From Granulicella aggregans (GTDB taxonomy: Bacteria > Acidobacteriota > Terriglobia > Terriglobales > Acidobacteriaceae), in assembly GCF_025685565.1 (NCBI RefSeq), contig NZ_JAGSYE010000003.1, positions 372,001-436,000 of the forward strand: DNA of 64,000 bases. The letters are read 5' to 3'. Under the pieces are notes generated by a model, which made no database searches, was not told the DNA's origin, and saw only the letters and a list, made by a program, of their open reading frames with translations. Numbering within the stretch: position 1 is the first letter of the stretch; each line of letters begins with the position of its first letter. A program made the translations under genes and the position numbers. Positions 51,120 to 61,900 of this stretch are shown here, one piece after another.

Positions 51120-53588
51120 GTGCCATTGAGGAACATCTTTCCCACGCCGAATCTACTGAAGCGCGTTGCATTGTCCGTCTTCACGATCGTAGCTCTCAAT
51201 CCCTCGTTCGCAGTCATCAGCAATGCCGATGCTCAAGCTCCTGGCAGGAATGACGGCACGACGTGGCAGGCGCATTGGATCGCCTTTCCCTCCCAAAGCC
51301 AATCGGATAAGGGCCTTGCCAAGGACAATCGAGAACAAACCCAACGGATGCCCCTCTTTCGTGATGAATTCATGGTGCGCAAAGCAATTGCAAAAGCGAG
51401 CCTGAGAATTTCTGGCTTGGGTCAATACGAGGCGCATATCAATGCACACAATGTCACGGACGCCGTGTTGACTCCCGGATGGACGGACTACCGCAAGCGC
51501 GTCTTCTACAACACGTACGATGTGAGCGACCGGCTTGTGCGAGGCAAGAACACGATTGGCGTAATGCTCGGCCGGGGTATGTACGACGTCCCTGAGACCA
51601 AGGGGCGCTACACAAAGTTCAGTGGTTCCTTCGGCACGCCAAAGCTGATTGCACAACTGGACATCCGCTACGTCGATGGAACAACGGAGACGATCAGTAC
51701 CGATGCCGGCTGGAGAACAGCTCCTGGCCCAATTACCTTCAGTTCCGTCTACGGCGGAGAAGACTTCGACGCCCGCCTGGAGCCATCAGGTTGGGACGGT
51801 CCGGCCTTCGACGCGCCGGCGTGGTCGCATGCGGAAGTTGTCGAGGGGCCCGGGGGGATCCTGGAGCCCGAGACAATCCCTCCGATCAAACCATTCGAAC
51901 GCTTCGATCCTGTTTCAGTTACCCATCCAGCACCGGACGTGACCGTCTACGACCTTGGCCAGAATTTTTCAGGATGGCCGGAGATTCAGGTCTCTGGCGA
52001 ACGCGGCACAGAGATTCGGATGATCGCCGGCGAGTTATTGGATGAACACGGCTTTGTCACCCAACACAGCGCCAACGCATCCCCCGGCGATGAAAATTCC
52101 TTTAGCTACACGCTCAAAGGACAGGGCCTTGAGCGCTGGCATCCCCGATTCAGCTATTGGGGGTTTCGTTATGTTCAGGTGGACGGCCCCGAGTCGGTCA
52201 TCCACCACCTTGACGGGCGTTTTCTTCATGATGCAGTGGACGTCACTGGTTCGTTCACAAGCTCCGATGAACTGTTCAACCGGATTCATAAACTGATCAA
52301 CATGGCGATGCTGAGCAACATGGTCAGCGTTCTCACAGACTGCCCGCATCGCGAGAAACTCGGCTGGTTGGAGCAGACGCATCTGGCCGCAGCATCGCTC
52401 ATGTACAACTACGATCTCTCGACGCTCTACACGAAAATTGCCGACGACATGCAGGACGCGCAACTGGCCAACGGCCTCGTGCCATCAATCGCTCCTGAGT
52501 TTCCCGTCTTCGAAGGAGCATTTCGGGACTCGCCGGAGTGGGGCATAGCGGACATCCTGAGCACGTGGTCAGCCTATGAGTTTTACGGCGATCGAAACAC
52601 TCTGAAGAACCACTACGGCTCTATGGTCCGCTATCTTGACTATCTGCAAGGACAAACACAGAACCATCTGCTGACCTATGGTCTGGGTGACTGGTACGAC
52701 ATCGGTCCCGGAGAACCGGGTCCATCCAAACTCACTTCAAAGGGCGTGACCGCAACGTCCGTGTACTACCAGGCACTCACTCGCATGGAACGCATCGCCG
52801 TTCTAACTGGCCATGCGAATGATGTTTCGCGGTACAAGCAGGAAGCAGCTCGGGTGAAGGCGGCGTTCAACGCAGAATACTTTCACCCGGATACCAATCA
52901 GTACGACAAGGGCAGCCAGACAGCCGATGCGATGCCGCTCGTCGTTGGGTTGGTGCCCGAAGATCGCCGGGCCGCAGTTCTGGTGAATTTGATCGGGGAC
53001 ATCCGCAAGCACTCCGACCATGTGACTGCCGGAGATGTCGGATATCACTACGTGGTGCGCGCCCTGACCGATGGAGACCGCTCAGATGTCCTGTACGACA
53101 TGCTGAGCCGTACAGACAAGCCGAGTTACGGCGACCAGCTTGCGCACGGCGCTACGACGTTGACCGAGGCGTGGGACGCGGACCCAAACTCGTCTCAAAA
53201 TCACTTCATGCTCGGCCATGCGGAGGAATGGTTCTACCGCGGATTGGCGGGTATCCAATTCAATCTCGATCGCGACAGAGACGAGCGAATCATCATCCAT
53301 CCGGCAATCGTTGGCAATATCCACAGTGCCAGGGCGACCTTTCGCTCCAGCAGGGGAGACATAGAGAGTGGATGGTCAATCAATGAGGATACGCTGCGTA
53401 TGAACGTGGTCATTCCGCGAGGTTCGACGGCAACGATTACCCTTCCATCCGGATTTGCAAGAGGTGTCCGTATCAATGGAAGTCCATTGCGAACCGGAGG
53501 AGCAATCCTGAAAGTTGAGGCTTCGTCAGGATCTGTTCGTTGTGTCGTCAGTTCAGGCATATTTACGATCGAGGCTTCGAAGCTCTAG
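51120..53588 (+). CDS. GH78 alpha-L-rhamnosidase
   Basis: The 822-residue exported enzyme has a signal region (about 1-39, ending NADAQA). It shows the GH78 order: an N-terminal beta domain (FRDEFMVRKAIAKASLRISGLGQYEAHINAHNV, WTDYRKRVFYNTYDVS), the rhamnosidase-B domain (YDLGQNFSGWPEIQVSGERGTEI) and an (alpha/alpha)6 barrel. The barrel has VSVLTDCPHREKLGWLEQTHLAA (about 402-425), where GH78 enzymes keep acidic residues of the active site, and TTLTEAWDADPNSSQNHFMLG (about 680-700), with the proposed general base Glu. It removes terminal alpha-L-rhamnose from glycans or glycosides. It starts the downstream glycan locus. Confidence 0.9.
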   Translation: MPLRNIFPTPNLLKRVALSVFTIVALNPSFAVISNADAQAPGRNDGTTWQAHWIAFPSQSQSDKGLAKDNREQTQRMPLFRDEFMVRKAIAKASLRISGLGQYEAHINAHNVTDAVLTPGWTDYRKRVFYNTYDVSDRLVRGKNTIGVMLGRGMYDVPETKGRYTKFSGSFGTPKLIAQLDIRYVDGTTETISTDAGWRTAPGPITFSSVYGGEDFDARLEPSGWDGPAFDAPAWSHAEVVEGPGGILEPETIPPIKPFERFDPVSVTHPAPDVTVYDLGQNFSGWPEIQVSGERGTEIRMIAGELLDEHGFVTQHSANASPGDENSFSYTLKGQGLERWHPRFSYWGFRYVQVDGPESVIHHLDGRFLHDAVDVTGSFTSSDELFNRIHKLINMAMLSNMVSVLTDCPHREKLGWLEQTHLAAASLMYNYDLSTLYTKIADDMQDAQLANGLVPSIAPEFPVFEGAFRDSPEWGIADILSTWSAYEFYGDRNTLKNHYGSMVRYLDYLQGQTQNHLLTYGLGDWYDIGPGEPGPSKLTSKGVTATSVYYQALTRMERIAVLTGHANDVSRYKQEAARVKAAFNAEYFHPDTNQYDKGSQTADAMPLVVGLVPEDRRAAVLVNLIGDIRKHSDHVTAGDVGYHYVVRALTDGDRSDVLYDMLSRTDKPSYGDQLAHGATTLTEAWDADPNSSQNHFMLGHAEEWFYRGLAGIQFNLDRDRDERIIIHPAIVGNIHSARATFRSSRGDIESGWSINEDTLRMNVVIPRGSTATITLPSGFARGVRINGSPLRTGGAILKVEASSGSVRCVVSSGIFTIEASKL

Positions 53589-53776
53589 CATCCGGTCTCT
53601 TTTCATCAAGCCCCTGCCGCTGAGAGGTACAAAACCCGAAGTCCAAGCCCAGTCTTTCTTTCGCCTTGGAGACGGTCGCATAAAACAGTCAGAGGAACGG
53701 TTCCCCAGGATTTATCCTGAATCCTACTCTGCCGCCGTCCGACTGTCGCGGTTTTGGCCGGGGATCGACAGAAACC

Positions 53777-55141
53777 ATGGGTGAAATGAAGTCCACATCG
53801 GGTCAGGCTTTCGCGCCGTCAGCCGGTGCATCAGTGCAAGCGATCGATGGGCGTGCCGCCCTCGTGCAGCAGGTGCTCGCATCCAGGACGTTTGCGAAGT
53901 CTGTCCGCCTCACGCGCTTTCTCGAATTCATCTGCCTGAAGACGATCGAAGGCAAGGCAAGAGAGCTCAACGAACAACAGATCGGCATTCACGTCTTTGA
54001 TCGTTCGCCCGACTACAGCGCCTCCGACGACAGCATCGTCCGGACCCAGGCCCGCTTGCTGCGGCAGCGTCTTGAAGAGTACTTCGAGCATGAGTGTCCA
54101 ACCAGCCCTGAGATTATTTCGATTCCGAAGGGCGGCTATGTGCCGGTCTTCGAGCCGAGAAGCGGAAGACTCCAATCCCCTGCGCAACTTCACGGCTCTG
54201 ACGTCGCCGCCCCGACAGGGCAGATCCAGGTAGCATCGCCAGAGCAGCAGACAACTTCACAGAGAATTCCGGAGGGCAACGCGAAGCGGCGCAGTCTTTC
54301 TCTGTCCCTCTCCGTTGCAGTGGCCGCTATCCTCATGGCGGTACTCTTCCTTTATCTATGGCGGATCAATCGCATCGAGACGCCCTCCGATACGCTCTGG
54401 TCAAACGTCTTCAGCAGCGGGCGCCCGGTCGTGATTGTTCCGTCGGACGATGCTCTCGTTCTTTTCGAAGAGCTGACGCAGTCGGCAGTACCTCTCGATC
54501 AGTATCTGAGCGGAAGTTACCTGCAAAAGGCCAAGCTGCCGCAGGCGGGCAACACGCCACTAAGCTCAGAATGGTTTGCAGCGCATCAATATACAAGCAC
54601 CGCCGACCTGAATCTTGCCATGCGGCTTGGCCGAATCCCCGAGGCCGTCAAATCGAACGTTGAGACCCGTAACGCCCGGGTCGTACGCATCGACGATCTG
54701 AAGAGCCGGAACGTCATCCTGATCGGCGGGATTGGAGCGAATCCCTGGGTCAGCCTCTTTTCAAAGCGCCTCAACTTCGACGTGAACTACGACTGGAAGA
54801 ACTCCCAGGGATACGTCTTGAACAAGCATCCTGAACGGGGCGAGTCTGAGATGTACCGTGACGCCACCTCCGACGGCTCCCACCGAAGCTATGGCGTGCT
54901 CGCCTGGTTGCCTGGCATCGAGGACGACGGGCAGGTGCTGCTGTTCCAGGGAACGGGGATGGCAGGCACAGAGTCCGCCGCGGACTTTCCGTTCAACGTG
55001 AATTCGTTCCGAAGCTTCGCGAAACAGATTGGTGCCACCCCGGAAAAGATGCCCTACTTCGAGGCGCTGCTGGAGACGACTAGCGTTGGGGGAAACGCGC
55101 CCGAAGCTCGTCTCGTCGCCTTTCGAGTCATCAAGCCTTGA
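53777..55141 (+). CDS. Membrane-anchored winged-helix-like regulator of glycan locus
   Basis: The 454-residue protein begins with a helical DNA-binding-like domain: LTRFLEFICLKTIEGKARELNEQQIGIHVFDRSPDYSASDDSIVRTQARLLRQRLEEYFE and IPKGGYVPVF (residues about 40-130). The pattern, ending in PKG.Y.P.F, resembles a winged-helix wing and is frequent in acidobacterial regulators beside TonB receptors. One transmembrane helix (about 178-196) and a C-terminal extracytoplasmic domain with RPVVIVPSDDALVLFEELT and NVILIGGIGANPWV follow. I infer that it senses a glycan signal and controls the genes around it. No closer name is known to me. Confidence 0.65.
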   Translation: MGEMKSTSGQAFAPSAGASVQAIDGRAALVQQVLASRTFAKSVRLTRFLEFICLKTIEGKARELNEQQIGIHVFDRSPDYSASDDSIVRTQARLLRQRLEEYFEHECPTSPEIISIPKGGYVPVFEPRSGRLQSPAQLHGSDVAAPTGQIQVASPEQQTTSQRIPEGNAKRRSLSLSLSVAVAAILMAVLFLYLWRINRIETPSDTLWSNVFSSGRPVVIVPSDDALVLFEELTQSAVPLDQYLSGSYLQKAKLPQAGNTPLSSEWFAAHQYTSTADLNLAMRLGRIPEAVKSNVETRNARVVRIDDLKSRNVILIGGIGANPWVSLFSKRLNFDVNYDWKNSQGYVLNKHPERGESEMYRDATSDGSHRSYGVLAWLPGIEDDGQVLLFQGTGMAGTESAADFPFNVNSFRSFAKQIGATPEKMPYFEALLETTSVGGNAPEARLVAFRVIKP

Positions 55142-55314
55142 CCTCCACTCTCTCTTCGTCTCATTCGAAGACTCTCCTTTCCTCCTCCAGAAAATAGAAC
55201 CGGCGCGTGGCCGCCTTAGGTCGACTCACTCTGCGTCGGTCAGAGGTCCCCGATCGCCTCAGGCGTACCTCTACATGCCGGAAAACATCGGAAAATGGGC
55301 AAAACATTTGATTG

Positions 55315-55345
55315 ACGGTGAAATCCGGCTTCCAACGGTGAAATC
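55315..55345. repeat. Two ACGGTGAAATC repeats upstream of the GH89 gene
   Basis: ACGGTGAAATC occurs at 55315-55325 and 55335-55345, a 20-base (two-turn) spacing, about 45 bases before the GH89 start codon. The following bases are also alike (CGGCTTCC / GCTTCCGG). They are candidate operator sites for the upstream membrane regulator. Confidence 0.45.
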
Positions 55346-55389
55346 GCTTCCGGTTTGTTAACGGCGAAGCAATACTCCACGAATCAATC

Positions 55390-57642
55390 ATGTGGACAAG
55401 ACGTAAATTTCTCGAGGCGTCCTGCGCGAGTGTCGGGGCAGCTCTGACGGCAACCGAACTGGTCGCTGCAACCCACGCCGCGGACGATAGACGACCGCCT
55501 CGAAAACCAGTTCGGCTGGAAGACACAGCTGTCTCTTCGGCCCGGGCTGTGCTCGGCCGTCAACTCGGAGAGCGCGCCGCGGCGTTCGATTTGAAGTGGA
55601 TCTCGGCGGAGGATGGCCGCGAGGTATACGAACTTTCCGCCACGGCGGGGCGCGTCATGGTCTCCGGCAGCAGCGGTGTCGCCATCTGCCGTGGTGCCTA
55701 TGAGTACCTCAGACACTCCTGTAACGCCATGATCACCTGGAGTGGCAGCCACCTCGATCTTCCCGCCGCGCTGCCTTCGGTCGAACACCGGCGCGTCGTC
55801 TCCCCCTACAAGTTCGTCCAGTACCTCAATCCCTGCACCTTCGGTTACACGATGGCCTTCTGGGACTGGCCTCGCTGGGAGCACGAACTCGACTGGATGG
55901 CCCTCCACGGAATCAACCTGCCCCTCGCCATGGAAGGGCAGGAGGCAATCTGGCAGCGCGTCTGGCTCTCACTCGGACTCACGCAGGCCGAGATCGACGA
56001 GTTCTCCACCGGGCCAGCTCATCTTCCGTGGCATCGCATGGGCAACATCAACAACCTCGACGGACCGCTCCCGCAGGGCATCATCGACGCCAAGCGCGTC
56101 CTTCAAGGAAAGATCCTCGACCGCATGCGCGAATTGGGCATGAAGCCCGTCGCTCCCGCCTTCGCCGGCTTCGTCCCTCAAGGCTTCAAGCGGCTTCACC
56201 CGGACACCGAGACCTTTACGCTGCTCTGGCTCCCCGAGGAGTTCAAGACCATCCCCCGCAGCACGCGCACCTTCATCCTCCATCCCGGCGAACAGGACCT
56301 TTACAAGCAGATAGGCAAAAAGTTCATCGACGAATACAAGGCCGAGTACGGCGAAGTGGAGTACTACCTCGCCGACACCTTCAACGAACTCCGTGTCCCG
56401 GTCAGCGAAGAACATCGCTACGAAGACCTCGAACGCTTCGGCCGCACCGTCTTCGAGAGCATCCAGGCCGGCGATCCCAAAGGGACCTGGGTCATGCAGG
56501 GCTGGCTCTTCGTCTACGACTCCGCATTCTGGGACAACTCTTCGGTCGAGGCGTTGCTCCGCGGTGTACCGAACGACCGCATGATCATCATCGACTATGC
56601 CAACGACCTCGCCCCCGCCGTGAAAACCAAGTATGCCCCCGGCCAGTGGAAGACTCAGAAGGCGTTCTTCGGCAAGCAGTGGATCAACGGCATGGCCCAC
56701 ACCTTCGGCGGCAACAACAACATCAAGGGCAACCTCGCCCTCATGGCCTCTGAGCCTGCCGCCGTCCTGACCAGTCCAGACAAAGGGAATCTGGTCGGCT
56801 GGGGCATGTGTCCCGAAGGCATCGAGAACAACGAGGTCGTCTACGAGTTGATGACCGACGCTGGCTGGCGCTCCGAAGCGATCGATCTCAACACCTGGAT
56901 TCCCAGGTACTGCGCGTCACGCTATGGCTCGTGTCCTCCCGCAATGCAAGAAGCCTGGACACTTCTCCGGCAGAGCGCCTACGCAAGCCATACCTGGATG
57001 ACCAATCAGGCATGGCAGACAGAGCCCGGCAATCATCCGGTCTCTGCGCAGATCGACTCCGGGCCGACCTTTCAGAGAGCCGTTGCGCTCTTCCTTTCCT
57101 GCGCGGATCAACTCGCAGGAAATGCGCTCTATCGCAACGACCTCATCGAGCTCGTCGCTCAAGCTGTTGGCGGTCACATCGACCAGCAGCTTGCCATCGC
57201 CGTCCAGGCCGTCGACGCTCGCCAGAACGAAGCCACCGTTGACGCTTCGACTCGCGCTCTCGACTGGATGAACCGGATCGATGCGCTCATGAACCTCCGT
57301 CCCGACCGGCGTCTTGAAACCTGGACCATCGCCGCACGCTCCTGGGCAAAGTCTCCCGACGAGGCGGCCTTCTACGACGAGAACGCGCGTCGCCTCATCA
57401 CCACCTGGGGCTGGCCTGAGCTCTCCGACTACGCCTCCCGCGTCTGGTCGGGTCTCATCCGCGATTACTACGCAGCCCGCTGGGCCGCTTGGTTCGAGAG
57501 CCGCCGAACGAGCAGCCACTTCTCGCTTGATATCTGGCAGCAGACCTGGCTCTCGTCGCCGTATCGCCCCAGCACTCCGCGCCCTGTTCCAGACCTGATC
57601 GCCGAGTGCCACCAGCTGCTCGCCGAATGCAAAGCCACCTAA
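55390..57642 (+). CDS. GH89 alpha-N-acetylglucosaminidase (NAGLU-like), Tat-exported
   Basis: The 750-residue enzyme has a twin-arginine signal (WTRRKFLEASCA, residues 2-13). The GH89 order is clear: an N-terminal domain (about 45-120), a catalytic barrel with YLNPCTFGYTMAFWDWPRWEHELDWMALHGINLPLAMEGQE, YYLADTFNEL (Glu about 332, expected acid/base), WVMQGWLF and CPEGIENNEVVYEL (Glu about 477, expected nucleophile), then a C-terminal helical domain. The equivalents in human NAGLU are Glu316 and Glu446. It removes terminal alpha-GlcNAc from glycans. The next gene encodes an HGSNAT-like acetyltransferase. The Tat signal implies export of the folded protein. Confidence 0.93.
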   Translation: MWTRRKFLEASCASVGAALTATELVAATHAADDRRPPRKPVRLEDTAVSSARAVLGRQLGERAAAFDLKWISAEDGREVYELSATAGRVMVSGSSGVAICRGAYEYLRHSCNAMITWSGSHLDLPAALPSVEHRRVVSPYKFVQYLNPCTFGYTMAFWDWPRWEHELDWMALHGINLPLAMEGQEAIWQRVWLSLGLTQAEIDEFSTGPAHLPWHRMGNINNLDGPLPQGIIDAKRVLQGKILDRMRELGMKPVAPAFAGFVPQGFKRLHPDTETFTLLWLPEEFKTIPRSTRTFILHPGEQDLYKQIGKKFIDEYKAEYGEVEYYLADTFNELRVPVSEEHRYEDLERFGRTVFESIQAGDPKGTWVMQGWLFVYDSAFWDNSSVEALLRGVPNDRMIIIDYANDLAPAVKTKYAPGQWKTQKAFFGKQWINGMAHTFGGNNNIKGNLALMASEPAAVLTSPDKGNLVGWGMCPEGIENNEVVYELMTDAGWRSEAIDLNTWIPRYCASRYGSCPPAMQEAWTLLRQSAYASHTWMTNQAWQTEPGNHPVSAQIDSGPTFQRAVALFLSCADQLAGNALYRNDLIELVAQAVGGHIDQQLAIAVQAVDARQNEATVDASTRALDWMNRIDALMNLRPDRRLETWTIAARSWAKSPDEAAFYDENARRLITTWGWPELSDYASRVWSGLIRDYYAARWAAWFESRRTSSHFSLDIWQQTWLSSPYRPSTPRPVPDLIAECHQLLAECKAT

Positions 57643-57675
57643 ACCGCACGAGAAGACGAAGAGAGGAGACGACCT

Positions 57676-58827
57676 ATGCCGCTTTCATACGCAATCGAAC
57701 CCGAAGCGAAGAAGCCATCCACCCGGCTCATCTCTATCGACGTCCTGCGCGGCATCACTGTCGCCTTCATGATCGCGGTGAACAACAACGGCTACAACGA
57801 TGCCGCCTACCGTTTCATGAATCACTCCCCCTGGAACGGCTTTACCGCGACCGACCTCGTCTTCCCCACTTTTCTCTTCATCATGGGGATCTCGGTCGTC
57901 CTCTCCTTTGGCGGTTCACGCATTCAGGCGACATCGAAGTCCACTCTCCTTGTCCACATCCTGCGCCGCTTCTGCCTGCTGGTCTTCTTCGGCCTCATCG
58001 TCAACGGGTTTCCCTACTTCCACCTCGGGACCCTGCGCATCTATGGAGTCCTGCAGCGCATCGCGGTCTGCTATCTTCTCGCCAGCCTTTTGCAGTTGAT
58101 TACCGATCGCATCACTCCGCGCATCGTCCTGCTTGTCGCCTCGCTCGCAGCCTACTGGGTCATCCTCCGCTGGATTCCCGTCCCCGGCCATGGCATGCCT
58201 GTCCGCGACTTCCCCCTGCTCGACCGCGATATCAATCTCGCCGCCTATGTCGACCGTCACATCTTTCCCAATCGCCTCTTCGAAGGAACGCGCGATCCCG
58301 AGGGTCTGCTTAGCGATATCCCAGCCTTTGCCAGCACTCTCCTGGGCATGATCGCCGGATGGTGGCTCAAGACCGGCCGCGACGCCACCTCAAAGGTCCG
58401 CGCTCTCGTTATCTCCGGAGTTCTGCTGCTCGCTGCTGGCCTGCTCTGGTCGCAGTCCTTCCCGATCAACAAGAAGCTCTGGACCAGCTCCTACGTTCTC
58501 TACGCTGGCGGGTGGAGCGTACTCATCCTCGCCGCGTGTTACTTCGCCATCGAGATCAAACAGTGGCGCGGCGCCTGGACCTTCCCGTGGATCGTCTTTG
58601 GCACCAACGCCATTACTGCATACGTCTTCTCCGAGTTGCTGTCCACCGCCGTCTCTGTCTTCCCCTTCCGGCATGGAGAACCGTTCCAGCCGTTCGTATA
58701 CTCCAGTTTCTTTCAGCACATCGGAAGTCCGGCCTTTGGATCGCTGGTTTACTCAGCGCTCTTCGCCGCCTTCTGCTGGATCCCCGTCTGGCTGCTCTAC
58801 CGCAGACGGGTCTTCCTCCGACTTTAG
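57676..58827 (+). CDS. HGSNAT-like transmembrane acyltransferase
   Basis: The 383-residue protein has about ten transmembrane helices and the N-terminal signature of the heparan-alpha-glucosaminide N-acetyltransferase family: TRLISIDVLRGITVAFMIAVNNNG, then PWNGFTATDLVFPTFLFIMGIS, and later LGTLRIYGVLQRIAVCYLLAS. The human enzyme moves acetyl groups from cytosolic acetyl-CoA to terminal glucosamine on the other side of the membrane. Bacterial members are poorly studied and may act on other amino sugars. It lies 33 bases after the GH89 gene with GAGGAG before the ATG, so the two are co-transcribed. Together they could acetylate and then remove terminal glucosamine. Confidence 0.85.
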   Translation: MPLSYAIEPEAKKPSTRLISIDVLRGITVAFMIAVNNNGYNDAAYRFMNHSPWNGFTATDLVFPTFLFIMGISVVLSFGGSRIQATSKSTLLVHILRRFCLLVFFGLIVNGFPYFHLGTLRIYGVLQRIAVCYLLASLLQLITDRITPRIVLLVASLAAYWVILRWIPVPGHGMPVRDFPLLDRDINLAAYVDRHIFPNRLFEGTRDPEGLLSDIPAFASTLLGMIAGWWLKTGRDATSKVRALVISGVLLLAAGLLWSQSFPINKKLWTSSYVLYAGGWSVLILAACYFAIEIKQWRGAWTFPWIVFGTNAITAYVFSELLSTAVSVFPFRHGEPFQPFVYSSFFQHIGSPAFGSLVYSALFAAFCWIPVWLLYRRRVFLRL

Positions 58828-58918
58828 TAGAAACCCGTACGCCAGAGCAGCACGCACGCAGGTATCAGATCGCCGAAAGATCAAGACCAAACGCAACGCT
58901 TGAAAGGAGTCCTACAGC

Positions 58919-61900
58919 ATGAAGAAGCTCTTGCAACACCTCACTCTACTCGCCGCCGTCCTCGGTCTTGGCAGCATTGCCAGGGCCCAGAGTACCTCTG
59001 CCAACCTCACCGGCAAGATCGTCGATTCGACCGGAGCGGTGGTGCCTCACGCCAAGGTCGAAGCCAAGAACACCGGCACCAATCTCACCAAGTCCGCGGA
59101 GACGGACGGCTCAGGCGTCTACACGATCTCGACTCTGCCTCCGGGACAGTACACGTTGACCGCCGCGGCGCCAGGATTCACCACCCGAGTCCAGACCGGG
59201 ATCGTGCTCACGGTCGCGCAGTCCGCCACATTGGACATTAGCCTGCAAACTGGAGCGACGCAGGACACCGTCACAGTAGAAGGCGGGGCCGAGTTGATCA
59301 ATACCACTACGGCCGAGATCAGCCAGGTCATCGGAGAAGATGCCGTGAGAGATCTCCCGCTCAACGGCCGCGATCCTTCTAGCCTCGTCAATCTATCCGT
59401 CGGCGTCACCAACGAACTCATCTCGCAGGCCTCGACGCTTCCCGGCTCCAACTCGTTCCCGCTTGAATCCGGCGCATCCGCAGGCGGCCAGCGCCAGGGC
59501 AGCACCTGGTATCTCCTTGACGGCGTCGCCAACATGGACACCTTCGCCCTGCTCGCCGCCCCATTTCCCAACGCGGACGCGACCCAGGAGTTCAGGGTCA
59601 TCTCGAACAACTTTGACGCACGCTATGGCTTCGCTCCCAGCGCAGTCGTCAGCATCCAGACCAAGTCCGGCACCAACCAGTTCCACGGCGGCGGCTTCGA
59701 GTTCATTCGCAACAAAGCCGTAAATGCTTCCAACTGGTTCAGCGGCGCAGTCGACGGTCTCCATCGCAACCAGTTCGGCGGCTACATTGGCGGACCCATC
59801 ATCAGAGACAAGCTCTTCTTCTTCTCGAACTACCAGGGAACGCGTTCGAGCTATCAGGCCAACACGAACATAACCTACACTCCCACCGCCGCGATGCTCG
59901 CGGGCGACTTCAGCGCCGTACCCGCCTCCGATCTTCAAGGGCCGCTCACCAGCGCCTTCCACACCGTCAACGGCAAGCCGAACCAGGTCGACACCTCGCT
60001 CTTCAGTCCAGGCGCACTGGCCATCGCCAAGTCTTTGCCTCTCGGCCAGGATCCCGCAACCGGCAAGACCAACTTCGCCTCTCCAGCGCAGAAGCTGACC
60101 TACAACGAGAACACCTCCCGTCTCGACTACACCATCAATCCCAACCAGCGCGTCTTCCTTCGCGCCTTCACCTACCTCTACAACCAGCCCGGGGCGACCG
60201 TGCCCGGGGACATCCTCGCCGGCGTCAATGGCCAGGGCGGAACGTATCTGAACCTCGTAGCTGGCCATACCTGGACCGTCACGCCGACACTGGTCAACAG
60301 CGCAACGCTCTCCTGGGCCGAGATCGACTTCCACACCGGCACGGTCGAGAAGGACACGAGTGGCGCACCGATCTGTCTCTCCCGATTCATCAATGTCAAC
60401 GATCCAGCCGGACAGTGCTACATCGGCGGACTGTCTGCATTTGACGGCAATGTCCTCTACGGCGGCGGTCTCGGCTTCAATGCCTTCACCGGAAATCCCA
60501 ACGACACCCGGCGCCGTTACTGGTGGTTCACTGACACGGTCACCAAGACCATCGGCAAACATACCCTAACCGCCGGGGCCGACATCATGCATCGCTACGG
60601 CTTTGAGTTCTACGGCGGCAGCGTCAATGCAAACGCCGGATTCAACGGCCAGTACACCGGCTTCCCGCTCTCGGACTTCCTCCTCGGTTATCTCAACAGC
60701 CTTGGCCAGGGGGCTGGCGAGCAGGGCAGCGAATCGGGCTACATGATCGGCCTCTACGGCCAGGATCAGTTCAAGGTCCGGCCGAACATCACCGTTACAG
60801 CAGGTCTTCGTTGGGACCCCAACTTCCCTCTCCAGGTCGCGAGCGGTCGTGGCGCAGCCTTCGTTCCCGGACAGCAGAGCACCCGCTACCCCAACGCTCC
60901 CGTTGGCCTGGTCTTTCCCGGAGACAAAGGCATCAACAATGGCCTCATGCCCACTACCTATGGCTACTTCGAACCTCGCATCGGCGTCGCCTGGCAGATC
61001 CATCCCAGCACAGTTGTACGTTCCGGCTTCGGCATGTTCACGACGCCGCTCGAAGACGCCTTCTACAACCATGTCTGGGACACCGCACCGTTCGCCCCCG
61101 CCTACAACTTGAACGGCTCCGGATCAACGCCGCTCTCCTTCGACAATCCCTGGAGCAGCTTCGCTGGAACGGGTGGCACGAGCCCCTTCCCTCCGTTCGC
61201 CTCCCCCTCGCAACTTCCGGCATCGAACTCCACCTTCATTACTCCGCTCGCTGTCCCGGCAGTCTTTTCTTCCAACTTCAAGCTCGGCATCACTCAGAGC
61301 TGGAACCTATCCCTGGAACAGTCCTTCGGCAGCCAGTTCGTGCTGCATATGGCTTACGTTGGAGCTGAATCCTTCCACCAGGCCACAACGGTCGACCAGA
61401 ACCCAGGAGGCTTCGTATGCCCGACTGGCGTTGCCGTCAATCCTGCGAACTGCAATGACGTCCGTGCCAACGGTAACTTTGCGCAGATCATTCAGGTCCA
61501 GCCTGCCGCCACTTCCAGCTACCATGCTCTGCAACTGGGCTTTGAAAAGCGTTTCTCGCACGGACTACAGTTTCAATCGAACTTGACCTGGTCGCACGAT
61601 ACCGACGTAGGCGGCTCCGGCGACCCCTCCTTCGAGTCGAGCGTCAGCGATCCGCATAACGTAGGCCACGACCAGGGACCATCCAGCCTGAACTACCCTC
61701 TCGTATCGGTCTCGAACCTGATCTATCGCTTCCCCACACTTGAACACAAAAACGCACTGCTCAAGAACACACTGGGGGGATGGGAGGTCTCCGGCCTCTA
61801 CACCGCACAGTCCGGTCCACCGTTCACGATCAATGGCGGCGCAGGAAACAACAACTCGGGCTTCCTGGTCGGACAGGATCGCGCGGACCAGGTAGCGGGC

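Noticed and set aside
57606-58313. Plus-strand frame inside the acetyltransferase gene
   Set aside because: Out-of-frame shadow, Arg/Ser/His-rich, overlapping a gene with clear transmembrane and family signatures.
59393-60562. Minus-strand frame of 389 codons inside the TonB receptor gene
   Set aside because: Antisense shadow of a clearly coding region; no domain.
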